Origin: Acheta domesticus | Lineage: Eukaryota > Arthropoda > Insecta > Orthoptera > Gryllidae | DNA: 64,000 bases | Assembly: GCA_031308135.1 (NCBI GenBank) | Contig: JAHLJT010008756.1 | Location: forward strand, 65,440,232-65,504,231 | Direction: 5' to 3' | Shown: piece by piece, positions 1-10,139 of the stretch | How the letters are laid out: every line of letters starts with the position of its first letter | Position numbering within the stretch: the stretch's first letter is position 1 | Made by a program: the position numbers and the translations under genes | Notes under the pieces: generated by a model | Databases searched by the model: none | Told to the model about the DNA's origin: nothing | Seen by the model: only the letters and a program-made list of their open reading frames with translations

Positions 1-816
1 ATGTGTCAAACCGGTCCCTTTTAGAGTAACTTCTCTATACCCAATAACAGTTTCATAGCTGATGACTACTGACTTGGGGACTAGTTCTTCTGTATGGGGA
101 AGAGGACAAAGTATTGTTAAGTCAGCATGAACACTAGGTTTTAGCCAACCCTTGTGATTATGACTATCCCAAGAGAAAGTTTTGCAGAAAAGGGACAACA
201 TCTAATTGTAGACCTCCATGATTTTTGACTATTTGCCTGTATATTTAACTTGCCCTTACATGGCATTGGACATGTCGGATATATAGAATTGGTACTGGAA
301 GATGTTAATACATTGTTTATACATCAAACTGCTAGTAACAATTCTGGCTTGATATTACTCAATGCCTAATTGTGCTGTTGGACTAAATAAAAATACAGTT
401 AGTAGGAGATTTTTTATGGATTTAAAAACATTTGAATTCTTTTTCATGAATTTCCTCACTGTTTTCTAGAAATTTGTGGAAAACTGAAGAAGTGCAATCT
501 CATGCTCTCCTTCAAGGGGTGGGATAGGACTAAGGGAGGTTGTTTTAGAGGTCATGTGTGCAAAATTTTATTAGGATTTGAATAAAACTAGATTACATAA
601 AAACAAACAAATATGAATTTTTATATAATCAAAAATAATGATTTGACAAAAGGTAGCCTAATGCCCAACAAAATATCCTACCTTTCAGTGAAAATCCCAT
701 CAAAATCTGTTAAGCTGATCTTAGGAATAGCCAAGATAAACAGAAAGACAAACATTTTAATAATAAGTGAATTTTTATATTATGAGTAAATAAACATATA
801 ACTTTTAGAATTGTAA
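1..816. other. AT-rich stretch without recognisable gene
   Basis: I see no coding region, RNA gene or repeat that I can name here. Frames are short and broken on both strands. Confidence 0.5.
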
Positions 817-992
817 TGAATATTTTTCGTTTCTGTCTATATTTCTAATATATATCAAGCAGTTGGTCCATCATTTACAAGACAAATGTTTAAATACCAG
901 CTTTATATATTAAAAAAAATACAAATATGTAAAGCTGTTATTTAAAACATTTCTGTCTTATAAATGATGGACCAACTGATTGATATATAAAC
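817..992. repeat. Foldback element (palindromic MITE-like), copy 1
   Basis: Two arms of about 60 bp face each other. The left arm carries CAGTTGGTCCATCATTTAC and the right arm carries its complement, GTAAATGATGGACCAACTG in near-identical form, separated by an AT-rich spacer. A second copy of the right arm and of the outer left sequence lies at 56555-56705, which shows this is an interspersed element and not a chance hairpin. It has no coding capacity. Superfamily is unresolved. Confidence 0.6.
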
Positions 993-1164
993 TTTTAGAA
1001 TTGCAGTTTAAATCACAAATATACAATTACATTTTTATACATACATTATATTTATAAATGTTTATAGCGATGTATTTCCGAAAGATAAATGGTGCCTGTT
1101 CTGACATTCTTGAAAATCAATACAAAGAGGTGAAAAAGATATCCGTCTTGATGTAATTGTCTTT

Positions 1165-1262
1165 CAACTGGAGAGGAACACTTCCACCAACCGGGATATT
1201 GTTGTTCACTCTGCACTTGATATTGAAACCAGATTAATGACCTAAGTGGTTGACACTTTCGG
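1165..1262 (+). mobile_element. Diverged 3' fragment of SINE-A
   Basis: The order of short motifs matches the 3' end of the SINE-A family in this window: a GGAGAGGAACAC-like block, then ATTAATGACC, then GGTTGACACT and CGGAATCA. Divergence is high, so this call is weaker than the other copies. Confidence 0.35.
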
Positions 1263-1385
1263 AATCAATGTTCTCTCACTCATTCACCACGTTGCCGTGA
1301 GTCAAATAATTCTTGAATTATAAAAACGGAATTCTGTTAAGAGAGTTCCCATCGAGTTTTTCTGATGATAGTCCGCGCGATTTCC

Positions 1386-1606
1386 GCGGCTCCGCACATT
1401 CGCTATTCGGCGAACAACGAGCAACCGCTGGCCGATTCCCGAGTAGTGTGGATGGGTCGCTTGCTAAACAGGGTATTTGCCGAATGACGAACATTCGGCG
1501 CTCGCGCTACCCATTGCGTGTCGGTCTTTTGGACACATCAAAGGGAGCGAACATTCGCCGAACACATCAGTAGCTCGCTGCTCGGCGAATGCCGAATGTG
1601 TGCAGC
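1386..1606. repeat. Inverted-repeat element with CG-rich arms
   Basis: The left arm around 1388-1425 (GCACATTCG...ATTCGGCGAAC) is matched in inverse orientation around 1570-1606 (GCTCGGCGAATGCCGAATGTG). The arms are about 35 bp with a ~150-bp spacer that holds further CGAATG/CATTCG motifs. This is typical of a non-autonomous DNA transposon. No target duplication was clear. The surrounding ~500 bp (1330-1850) is more GC-rich than its flanks. Confidence 0.5.
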
Positions 1607-2400
1607 CACCTTTATAGGAATCTATTGCCGTGTCCCAAGCAGAATAGCGTGGCTTTGGGAGCAGAACGTTCTCTTAGAAGTTGGGCGAACTCGCGTGCGG
1701 CCTCAAACACATACAAGTGGCTATTTTGCAGTTTGTCACCCCGCTGCACGCCATTTCATTTTTATGGTGTGCTCTCAAACGGTGTTAGGGTAGTCTCGAC
1801 TTCCGCAAACGCGGGCGGTTGTAGTCACCGGCAATTTAGTTTATCGAAATCACGATGATGTTGAAGTTATGACGAAATGTGTATGACCTGTTTAGTTGCT
1901 GCAAAGTGTAAGTAGCCTACGTCGTCCTCGTTTCAGAATCTCCCACAAATATTACAGCAGTGTCGATATTCTCACTTTTTTCTTTAAAGGTCATTTTTTC
2001 TTTTCTAATATAGGCCTAAAAATATGTAACTTCAAAAGTATATTACTTTGATTTCAAATAACTTTAAAATGGCGGGATAAGATGTCAAATATGTTTTTGA
2101 GACATATTTGATGATTATTTTACCAATATTATGGGAATGATAGAGCATTTAAAAAAAAATACTTTTTCAGCATTGACATTTCTCTTAATCATATGGTATT
2201 TGTAGATTGTTCATTCTTTTTCTCTCTCCTGCGACTTTTGTTTTCTCTTTCCGTCTTTTTTCCCCCTTTTTTCATCTTTGACATTTTTTCTTTTCAAGAA
2301 TATTGTTTTCCTTCGCTTATCCCTTTCTTTTCCCACTTCCACGTGTATGATAATACATGACGATTCCTTCCTCCCCGCTATGTAATTGTTGTTGTTCCTC

Positions 2401-2402
2401 TT

Positions 2403-2480
<78 letters not shown>
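2401..2480. repeat. Compound microsatellite (TTC)n-(TTA)n
   Basis: About ten TTC units run directly into about sixteen TTA units with one TTAG interruption. Confidence 0.95.
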
Positions 2481-2483
2481 CCT

Positions 2484-2870
2484 CTACTTGAAGACTAAAG
2501 AAGTTCTGAGACGGTTGAATGTACAACCTATTCCAGGTTGTAACCAGCTTCTTAAGGAGTAAATGTAGGGACTGTCAGTGCCTGAACAATTCTTCGCGCA
2601 AAACGTGGGCTGTTCCCAATAAAGCAATCTCTTGCACTTCGTAGTCTTTGGATGACCTGGGAGTTTAGCCAAGTTCTTTCACAAATTTTGCGGAACAAAT
2701 CCCAGAGCTCCAACAACTATCGGTACGACCTGTGCTCTTACGCCACACATTCGGCTGATCTCGATTTCCAAACACTTATAGACGTTTCATGCAATCTCAA
2801 TTGCTGACTGGGATCCGAATACATTTTGGCAAGATATTAAAGAGTCTATACTGAAATCAGCAACAGTAAT
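2484..2870 (-). mobile_element. Non-LTR retrotransposon (LINE-1), C-terminal tail fragment
   Basis: The minus strand reads a peptide containing VVPIVVGALG and then, after a frameshift, ALLGTAHVLRRIV. These are the hallmark closing motifs of a widespread metazoan non-LTR reverse transcriptase family (recognised from memory; clade not assigned). The fragment has stops and frameshifts and is dead. Its reading continues from the larger minus-strand piece at 6440-8900, so I interpret both as one element split by the plus-strand RTE element between them. A compound microsatellite adjoins its 3' side. Confidence 0.6.
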
Positions 2871-3344
2871 ACCCAAAAATTCCCCCACGAATCATACCAT
2901 ATCGCTGACTAAAGAGAGTATAGAGGTTACTAATGAGTGAAGAAATGCGAAGCTAGCTGGCAACCTTTTAGAAGTCAGGCGCTAAAACTCTTCTTTTCAA
3001 CGGTTGGTAAGAAGAGACAAAAGTAAATTTGGAGAAGATAAGTGTGAAGATATTGAAAATAATATGAAGTAATAAAAAAAGGTTCAGGACAATCAGGGAA
3101 CTAAGCAGTGAGTTCAGACCCAAATCTGGAAACCTAAAAGCAAGTGACAGCACGATGCTGATATGAAAAAGTCATAATTAAGAGATGGAAAGAGTACAGT
3201 TCGGAATTATACGCACACGTAGATGACAATGGGGTGGCGAGAGAAGCAGTAAACTATGAAAGAGATCCACCAATCTTAGAAAAGAAGTTTCATGGGCGAT
3301 TGACCATCTGCCAAATAACAAAGCTCCAGGAGAAGGTTACATAC

Positions 3345-4111
3345 CAGTGGCGTAGCGTGTCTCGTGCGTTTGGGGAGGCTCAATAATAATGCGAACTGAA
3401 GACATCGTGATTCTTAATGTTATCTAGAATCTAGATTATTGAAACAAATGTTACACTACTTCAACAGATTTATGTCAGGAGACTTCTTGAAAGCAAATTA
3501 TGAAATAGCTCGGCTTTAGTTCTCACGCGAGATTGACAATGAGATCACTTGTTAATTGATATAATTTGAACCAAAATAAAATTTAATTTATTTAAATCAG
3601 AATTCAACTTCATAGATATTAATTGAGAATTAGTAGGCAAACACTATATCTACTATTTGTGCTCATTACCTAGCACGGAATCACAAGTGAGAAAGAAAAA
3701 TATTTCTCCGACAACCTCAAGTGTGCTGCGCTCTCGTGCACAAACGAGCCTCTTGCTCTCATAAGCCTTTGTCACCAGCAGTATGCTGTCCGTATGCTAG
3801 CTTTTCGGACTCGAGAATCCTGGGGCAGGGGTGAAGAAGGGAGGGGAGAACCTCACCATCTGCGCATGCGTTATTACTCGTCGCAATCTCGCGGCAGACG
3901 CTAGAAGCATTTTAGCATCCAAGCAATCAGAGGCCAGCTTGTATGAACGCGCGGAATTCAATCATAGGAAATCACTTGAAAATACAAAACGTGTGTCGGT
4001 GAATGTGTTTCACTCACTTGGAAGATTATCAATACAATGTTTAGGCTTCTTTGATTAATATTTCACGTGGGGATGCTCAGCATCTTAGCGTCCCCTGACG
4101 CTACGCCACTG
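3345..4111. mobile_element. hAT-type non-autonomous transposon, copy 1
   Basis: The 767-bp element has 14-bp terminal inverted repeats, CAGTGGCGTAGCGT and ACGCTACGCCACTG, and is flanked by TTACATAC (3337-3344) and TAACATAC (4112-4119). This is an 8-bp target duplication with one later mismatch, diagnostic of the hAT superfamily. Removing it restores the RTE reading (APGE...YIPVELIK). Its sequence aligns along its length with the copy at 5457-6210. A short frame near its 3' end is shared by both copies but resembles no transposase. Confidence 0.88.
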
Positions 4112-4331
4112 TAACATACCAATTGAATTAATAAAGATTATGAAAAAGACGATAACTCCGGTGTTCACTGATTTACGTAACGTGATTTGGGATAGAGTAA
4201 AATGACCCAAAAGCTATAAGTAGCCAATATCTGTACCACTATTAAAAAACGTTGATATCGGAGAATGTAACAACTACAGAACCATCTCTTTAATACCGCA
4301 CACTAGCAAAATCTTCCTAAGAATTCTGCAA

Positions 4332-4369
4332 AAGAGATTAGAACAACATGAAGAGATTAGAACAACATG
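4332..4369. repeat. 19-bp tandem duplication in the RTE remnant
   Basis: AAGAGATTAGAACAACATG occurs twice in succession. It shifts the reading frame of the reverse-transcriptase remnant and is probably a replication-slippage scar. Confidence 0.85.
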
Positions 4370-4950
4370 TGGAAAGGGAAATGCCACAAGAACAAGCTGG
4401 ATTTAGGAACAGCTGGGGTACAAGGGATCAGATAGCAAACATTCGCTGGATTGTGGAAAAGACGAAAGAGCACAGTAAGAAGATATAACTATGTTTCATA
4501 GACTATCAAAAAACCTTCGATAGTATTAATCACAACAAGCCATTGGCAAGTCTTAAGACAGATGGAAATACCTCAACACCTGATAGAGATGATTCAGAAG
4601 CTATACACAGACCAAGAAGCTAAGGTACAAACGGAACAATGTACGACGGATTGGTTTCCAATACAGAAGGGAGTACGACATCTTGTCTCCAGTTTTATTC
4701 AACTCATACAGTATTCGTAAAACGAGAAGTGAGACTAGATGAATTACACGTGGGAATAAGGGTTGGAGGTAGAAAATTGAATAATCTCAGGTACGCTGAT
4801 GATACGATACTTTTGACAGAAAACAAAACTGACATGATTGAAATAATAAAATTGATGAAGAAGGAAAGTGGAAAAGCAGGTCTTGAAATAAACATAAATA
4901 AAACAAAAGTAATGTGTACAGCGGAACAAGAGAACATGATAATTGATGGA

Positions 4951-5050
4951 GGAGAATGTAACAACTACAGAAACATCTCTTTATTACCGCATGCTAGTAA
5001 AATCTTTCTAAGAATTGTGCCCAAGAGATCTGAACACCATGAAAAACATT
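4951..5050 (+). repeat. Internal duplicate of RT segment 4260-4354
   Basis: The stretch beginning GGAGAATGTAACAACTACAG is a diverged second copy of the upstream reverse-transcriptase segment starting at 4260. It lies between the KTKVMCT motif and the NYNFIGSLF motif, where the family normally has a short linker. It looks like a template switch or recombination within the LINE rather than normal domain architecture. Confidence 0.75.
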
Positions 5051-5456
5051 TTGTGTAGTGGATAATTACAATTTTATAGGGTCACTTTTTACGAACGACA
5101 GATTAAGTAAGAAAGAAATAGAAAGAAGAATAATCCTACGCAAAAGAGCAATGGGGAAGCTAAAGAAGGTAATGAAAAGCTCAGGAATATCCATGAACAC
5201 AAAAATCAGAATGATACAGACGATGGTATTCCTTGGGGTGCTCTATGATTGCGAAAGTTGAACACTGAATAAACGTGACAAAAAAGACTAGACGGCTTTA
5301 AGCTTTCGGTATGAAGAAGAGTGTTAAGTGTGTTCTGGACAGAAAAGAGAACTAATTTATCGATAACAAAGCAGGTAAAACCTAGACACTCCTTAGAGGC
5401 AATAGTCACAAAATTTAAAAGGAAGTACTTCGGACATATAATGAGAAGGAATGATT

Positions 5457-6210
5457 CAGTGGCGTAGCGTGACTCGCGCGTTTGGGGATGCTCAACAATA
5501 ACGCGAACTGAAGACATAATGATTCTTAATGTTCTCTAGAATCTAGGTTATTGAAACAAATGTTACACTATTTCAACAAATTTATGTCAGGAGACTTCTT
5601 GAAAGCAAATTATGAAATAGCTTAGCTTTAATTCTCATGCGCGATTGACAAAGAGATCATTTGTGAATTGGTAGATTTCGAACTAAAATAAAATGTCATA
5701 TATTTAAGTACCAACTCAACTTCTTAGATATTTATTGAGAATTAGTAGGCAAGTACTATATCTACAGTTTGTGCCCATGACCAAACACAGAATTACGAGT
5801 GAGAAAGAAAAATATTTCTCTGACAACCTCAAGTGTGCTGCGCTCTCGTGCACAAACGAACAACTTGCTCAAGCCTTTTCTCAGCCATATGCTAGCTTTT
5901 CAGGACTCAAGAATCCAAGGGCAGGGGTGAACAGGGGAGGAGAGAACTTCGCCGTCTGCACATGCGTCATTGCTCGTCGCAATCTCGTGGCAGACGCTAG
6001 AAGCATTTTAGCATCCAAGCAATCAGAGGCCAGCTTGTATAAACGCGCGGATTCAATCATAAGAAATCACTTTAAAGTTAATACAAAACGTGTTTCGCTC
6101 AACGTGTTTCACTCACTTGGAAGATTATCAATACAATATTTAGGCTTCTTTGATTAATATTTTACGTGGGGATGCTCAGCATCTTAGCGTCCCCTGACGC
6201 TACGCTACTG
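5457..6210. mobile_element. hAT-type non-autonomous transposon, copy 2
   Basis: This 754-bp element belongs to the same family as 3345-4111. It starts with CAGTGGCGTAGCGT and ends with ACGCTACGCTACTG. It is flanked by a perfect 8-bp duplication, GAATGATT (5449-5456 and 6211-6218). Excision in silico joins the RTE frame across MRRNDS-LEKNL. The longest frame, in its 3' half, has no transposase motif. Confidence 0.92.
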
Positions 6211-6439
6211 GAATGATTCACTGGAGAAGAACCTGATGTTGGGACAGACAAGTGGAAAAAGGAACAGAGGAGGGCAGAGAACACGATGGATAAAAAAATA
6301 ATGGAAACACTGGGAACGAGTTTGACAGATATTATACGCAACACTCTGGACAGAAAGGTGTGGAGAGATGCAGTCAATCAAGCGATGGGGAACAGAAAGA
6401 GACAGACGAATAAGGGATGGCAAGACCCTGACCTTCTTG

Positions 6440-8900
6440 CTATGAAAATCCTAAGCGTCTCTAGGGGTCGTACACGACCTGAAGGGATAATCATTCAGAC
6501 GTTTCTCTGCCCCCTTAGTTACGACATTTTGATCGCATAGCACAGCCGCATTTACAAGTAGACACGATTTTTCACCGAATCCCGGATGACAGTGTCCGTT
6601 TTTTGCTGCTATCGTGCGATCACTTTGAATTTCTTGGTCTTACAATATTGTACACAGTCCAAAGGACGCCTCCGATTATGATGAGAGTTCGTACCACTTG
6701 GAGCATGCGCGTTTGGAACGAGGGCATTACAGATCTGCCAGTGGACGTAACTATACACACTGGCGAGTTTTTTCAAGTATTCGGTCTTTGCTAGATTTGG
6801 GCAAGCTGAGACAATATGATCAATGGTTTCTACGTGTTCCTGACAAATGCGGCATTTATCATCTTGGGAAAATTGAGAACCTCTTTATCACAATGTCGTG
6901 TTTTCAACGCGTGATCTTGGGCTGCTATTACAACTGCTTCCGATTCTGGCTCCATTCTTCCCCTTTTAAGCCACATCGATGATTGATCTTTATTGATCTC
7001 GACCTTGTCACTGCTTTTTAGATATTGTCCATGGAGTGGTTTGTCTCTCCAAGATTAAACATATTTTGTCTCTCACTTTTCATGTTATAGGCATCAGAAT
7101 TTCAGTGTCTGTATTATTTTGCGTGTCTTGCAAAGTCTTCCTCGCAGTGCTTCTTACTACACATACAATGACTCTGTTTCCCATTCTTCAGTCAGATTTA
7201 ATGACCTGCCTCACTAATAGGTCATCTTGATGACTGACTACATACTTTCCCATCCCGACTATTGCATTGTGCTTGGAGGCTTCAATTTGTCTGAGGCCTC
7301 TTCTTCTTCCTTACGTGACACTGGCGTACAGAGCGGACTGCAGGACAAGTCTCACTCTTCTGTAATACTCCCTGAGAACTCTATCTTTCATTGTGTCGTT
7401 CGAGATGGTCTTGCATTCTTCAATGCCCACATATTTGTAAGTTTTTCCTGGCTCAAGATATTGAATCACTGGGTGCATATCAACTTTAATGTTCTCCAAC
7501 GTCATGTTGCCTCTCTTTAAATTGACTTTTGCACATTTGTCAAGACCAAATTTCGTGCAGATGTCATTGCTAAAGTCATTCAAGATAGACAGCATTTGGG
7601 AGATAATAGCTTCATTTTTAGCAAAAACTTTAAATTATCCACGTGAAACAAATATGATAATGGTCTTTCATCACCAACTACGGGCCTTGTAACCAAGGTT
7701 GGTGTGGTGTCTAGATAGGTGAATCAAACTGTCGCAAAACAGCAGAGGAGATAGTGAATTTTCTTGAAAAATTCCCTTGTTAATCTGAATACTTCTTATT
7801 TCTTCAATTTCCTTTCGGCTGTGTATTAGTAATCTGGTACTCCACGACTTCAAACTAGCCTTGCGAACCTCAGGAAGTCTTGGATGAAATCGATAAATCT
7901 CCAGGAACTTTAAAATCCAATCGGGGTACACTGTCAAAGACCTTCTGATAGACAATCCAAGCCATGCTTAAATTATTTTCATTTCCTTTCATCATTCAAG
8001 ATGACTAGAAGCAAGATTTCCTTACAACCATAGGAACCTTTACGACATCTTTCTGTTCAACTGGCAGCAGGTGGTTCTTCTCTAGGTGCTTGTACATTTT
8101 GTCAGCTAGGGCCGCAGTTATAACTTATTACAGTACTGGCAGACAAGTGATTGTCCTGTAGTTCTTCGCCAAAGACCTGTTTCCCGCTTTGGGTAGCAAA
8201 TACGTGATGCTGTGTGTGAGCTATTTCGGGTGTTCCGTTGGGTGATCTAAAATTTTATTAACTTTTGCTAGATGATAATGTAATGCTGTTAATTACTTAA
8301 TCCAATCATTCTGGATATTATCAATTCCAGGGGATTTACAGTTTCCCATGTTCTTAATTGCTTGGAAGAGGTCTTCTTCCAAGAATTTGTGAAAATATTT
8401 CACTGTTTTCACTAGTTCATCGGCAACATGAACTTCAGATTGAAGGCAAGATGCGTCTTTTTTATAGGATCTGCTTTCTTCTCAGATTCATGCCCAAAAT
8501 ATTTCGACGTCATTTTGAAGGAGAGACAGCATTGACATCCGGTTTTTGAGTCAGATTGCGTCAGAATCTCTTTGCGTCTGTTTCAAATAACCGGTACTGT
8601 ATATGGAAATCTACTCTACGTTTGTAACGTCTAATGCGTTGACCCCATGCGTGGGTTTTCTTTTTAGCCCCTCAGCTATCATTAGCTGTCCGTTCATAAT
8701 TCTTTTCGTCCATGGGGGTATGGAGCTGTTTGCTTCATTTGGCTGCAGGAGTGCGATGTTCTTGGCTGGCACCAAAATTATCTGAGATACCCGAGATCCA
8801 GTTGCATACACATGTGATTGATTTCAGTAATATCTAGATCTCTACTTGGGGTCCGAACCACCACACTTAAGGTAGAATTCGCGGCTTCTATCACTCTTAA
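6440..8900 (-). mobile_element. Non-LTR retrotransposon (LINE-1), main RT region, decayed
   Basis: Read on the minus strand from high to low coordinate, the remnant shows: PPWTKRI (~8710), KSPGIDNIQNDWIK (~8320), LTHSITYLLPKAGNR then KNYRTITCLPVL (~8210-8130), EKNHLLPVEQK (~8060), the palm segment INKGIFQENSLSPLLFC (~7780-7730), an active-site region that now reads FHVDNLK (~7650), FGLDKCAKVNLKRG (~7545), KTYKYVGIEECK (~7440), a zinc-knuckle-like CRICQEHVETIDHIVSACP (~6865-6810) and SVKNRVYL (~6560). These are the ordered motifs of a complete non-LTR RT plus C-terminal cysteine region. Stops and frameshifts interrupt it, and the second catalytic aspartate is asparagine. The tail lies at 2484-2870. 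Confidence 0.72.
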
Positions 8901-9212
8901 CTTTTGCCTTTTCATATATTCTTCTCAACGTTGCATGCGATTTGAATGGAAGAAGACGAACTCATTCAATCTCGCGTCGGAGGAGATTACGCATCATGGA
9001 TATGTCGTGTGATTGTAACAACCCTGCTACGAAACGGTACAACTCTTTATGCTCTTTGTAAACTAAGCAGTTGTGACACGACTGAAATTTAATTTGAATT
9101 TGGATTGCATTAAACTGGTTATTTGTAGAATACGTAGTTTCTTTCCCTTTTCTGACCACATCACGGAGAACCTCCACAAACCGATTTATAGGTTAGCACA
9201 GCATCTGACGTT

Positions 9213-9312
9213 CTAGCGGGGAGGAACACCACCACTTCCTGGGATATAAAATACCCTACGCTTACGGGACTAATGACCATAACAGTTGACATGCCCGAAA
9301 ACACAAAATAAT
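9213..9312 (+). mobile_element. 3' fragment of SINE-A
   Basis: The fragment contains the family 3' blocks in order: AGCGGGGAGGAACACC, a GATATAAAATA block, TACGGGACTAATGACC, and GTTGACATGCCCG. It is 5'-truncated. Confidence 0.7.
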
Positions 9313-9469
9313 GAAACGAACGGTGAGACCTCTACACGCTACATATGGATTTTCGGTGGATTAAGAAAAGGCATGAGTAAAGAAATAGTGAGCAAAAACA
9401 TGAGTAAAGAAATGGTGAACAAAATGAAAAAAAAAGTGTCTCCACATCGCACTTGACCCAGCTTCAGCC

Positions 9470-9900
9470 TTGCAGCTCCCGTCGCCGAGAACCAGACGGC
9501 TGCGCGGCTCAGTCCCGTCTGGGGGGGGGGGGGGCGTGCCCCGCGCGCTGAGCCACTGAGCCGGGCTCAGAGCGGGCTTGCGTCTGTCAGCGCCGAGCGG
9601 GGCGCGGCGAGTCGCTCGTAAAGAGGCCGGCGGCGCGCGGCGCGACGGGACCGGGCGTCGCGACGCCCCGCGCCGGCGGTGGCGGCAGCGGCTCGGGCGC
9701 GCGCGTGGGCGTGACCGCGACGCGTGAGGCGTGGAGCGCCCGCCCGGCCACTCAGTGGGATTGCCGCCTGCGATGCGCTGTTTACGGCGCGCGGGTGGCG
9801 TGGGGCGACAGGTCGGGGCGTGCGGTGGCGGACGGAGACGTGTGCGGGGGTACGAGGGTCTTGGCGGAGAGTGGGCGTAGTCGTGAGAGATCACGCGGGG
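9470..9900. promoter_or_regulatory. CpG-rich island, no gene assigned
   Basis: This is a sharply bounded, very GC- and CpG-rich stretch, including a G-run at about 9522-9533 and many CGCG motifs. Long open frames on both strands are a compositional effect and none encodes a protein I recognise. It may be a promoter island or a structured repeat. It continues into the G-rich minisatellite to the right. Confidence 0.4.
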
Positions 9901-10139
9901 GGGAATGAGATTGTGTGCGGGCGGGGGTGAAGGGGTAGGGGCTTGGGGACTGGGGGCATGGTGTAGGCCGGTTCGTGGGGATCATGTGGGGATCATGCGG
10001 AAGCTGACAGGGGCCTGGTGGATTCTAGAGCCTGGAAGAGTAGGCAGAATCGTAGGCAGAATCCAGAGATCATGTAGGGGTGAGAAGGTTCTTGTGGGTC
10101 ATGTGGGACTTGCAGGTCGTGCGGGGACGGGCAGAGGTG

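Larger units (their letters stand above)
2960..6435 (+). mobile_element. RTE-clade LINE, decayed, carrying two hAT insertions
   Basis: This is the remnant of an endonuclease/reverse-transcriptase polyprotein of the RTE (BovB-like) clade. In order on the plus strand I can see: LPNNKAPGE (finger region, ~3310), a palm segment with CNNYRTISLI (~4265), QAGFRNSWGTRDQIANIRW (~4390-4455), FIDYQKTFDSINHNK (~4497), LNNLRYADDTILL with an intact YADD at 4792-4803, GLEINININKTKVM (~4880), SLFTNDRLSKKEIERR (~5085), a degraded MVFLGVLYDCES (~5225), and KYFGHIMRRNDSLEKNLMLG when read across the second hAT insertion (~5425-6235). Stops and frameshifts show it is inactive. The 5' part, including any endonuclease, was not found. 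It sits inside the minus-strand LINE. Its own left edge is approximate. Confidence 0.75.

Noticed and set aside
3831..6157. Similar open frames in both hAT copies (75 and 140 codons)
   Set aside because: Shared because the elements are copies of each other. No transposase motif, and length and start are not conserved.
9361..9894. 177-codon minus-strand open frame in the GC-rich island
   Set aside because: Rich in R, P and S with no domain. Other frames on both strands are open too, as expected from GC-rich DNA. It runs into low-complexity FFFTH repeats at its end.
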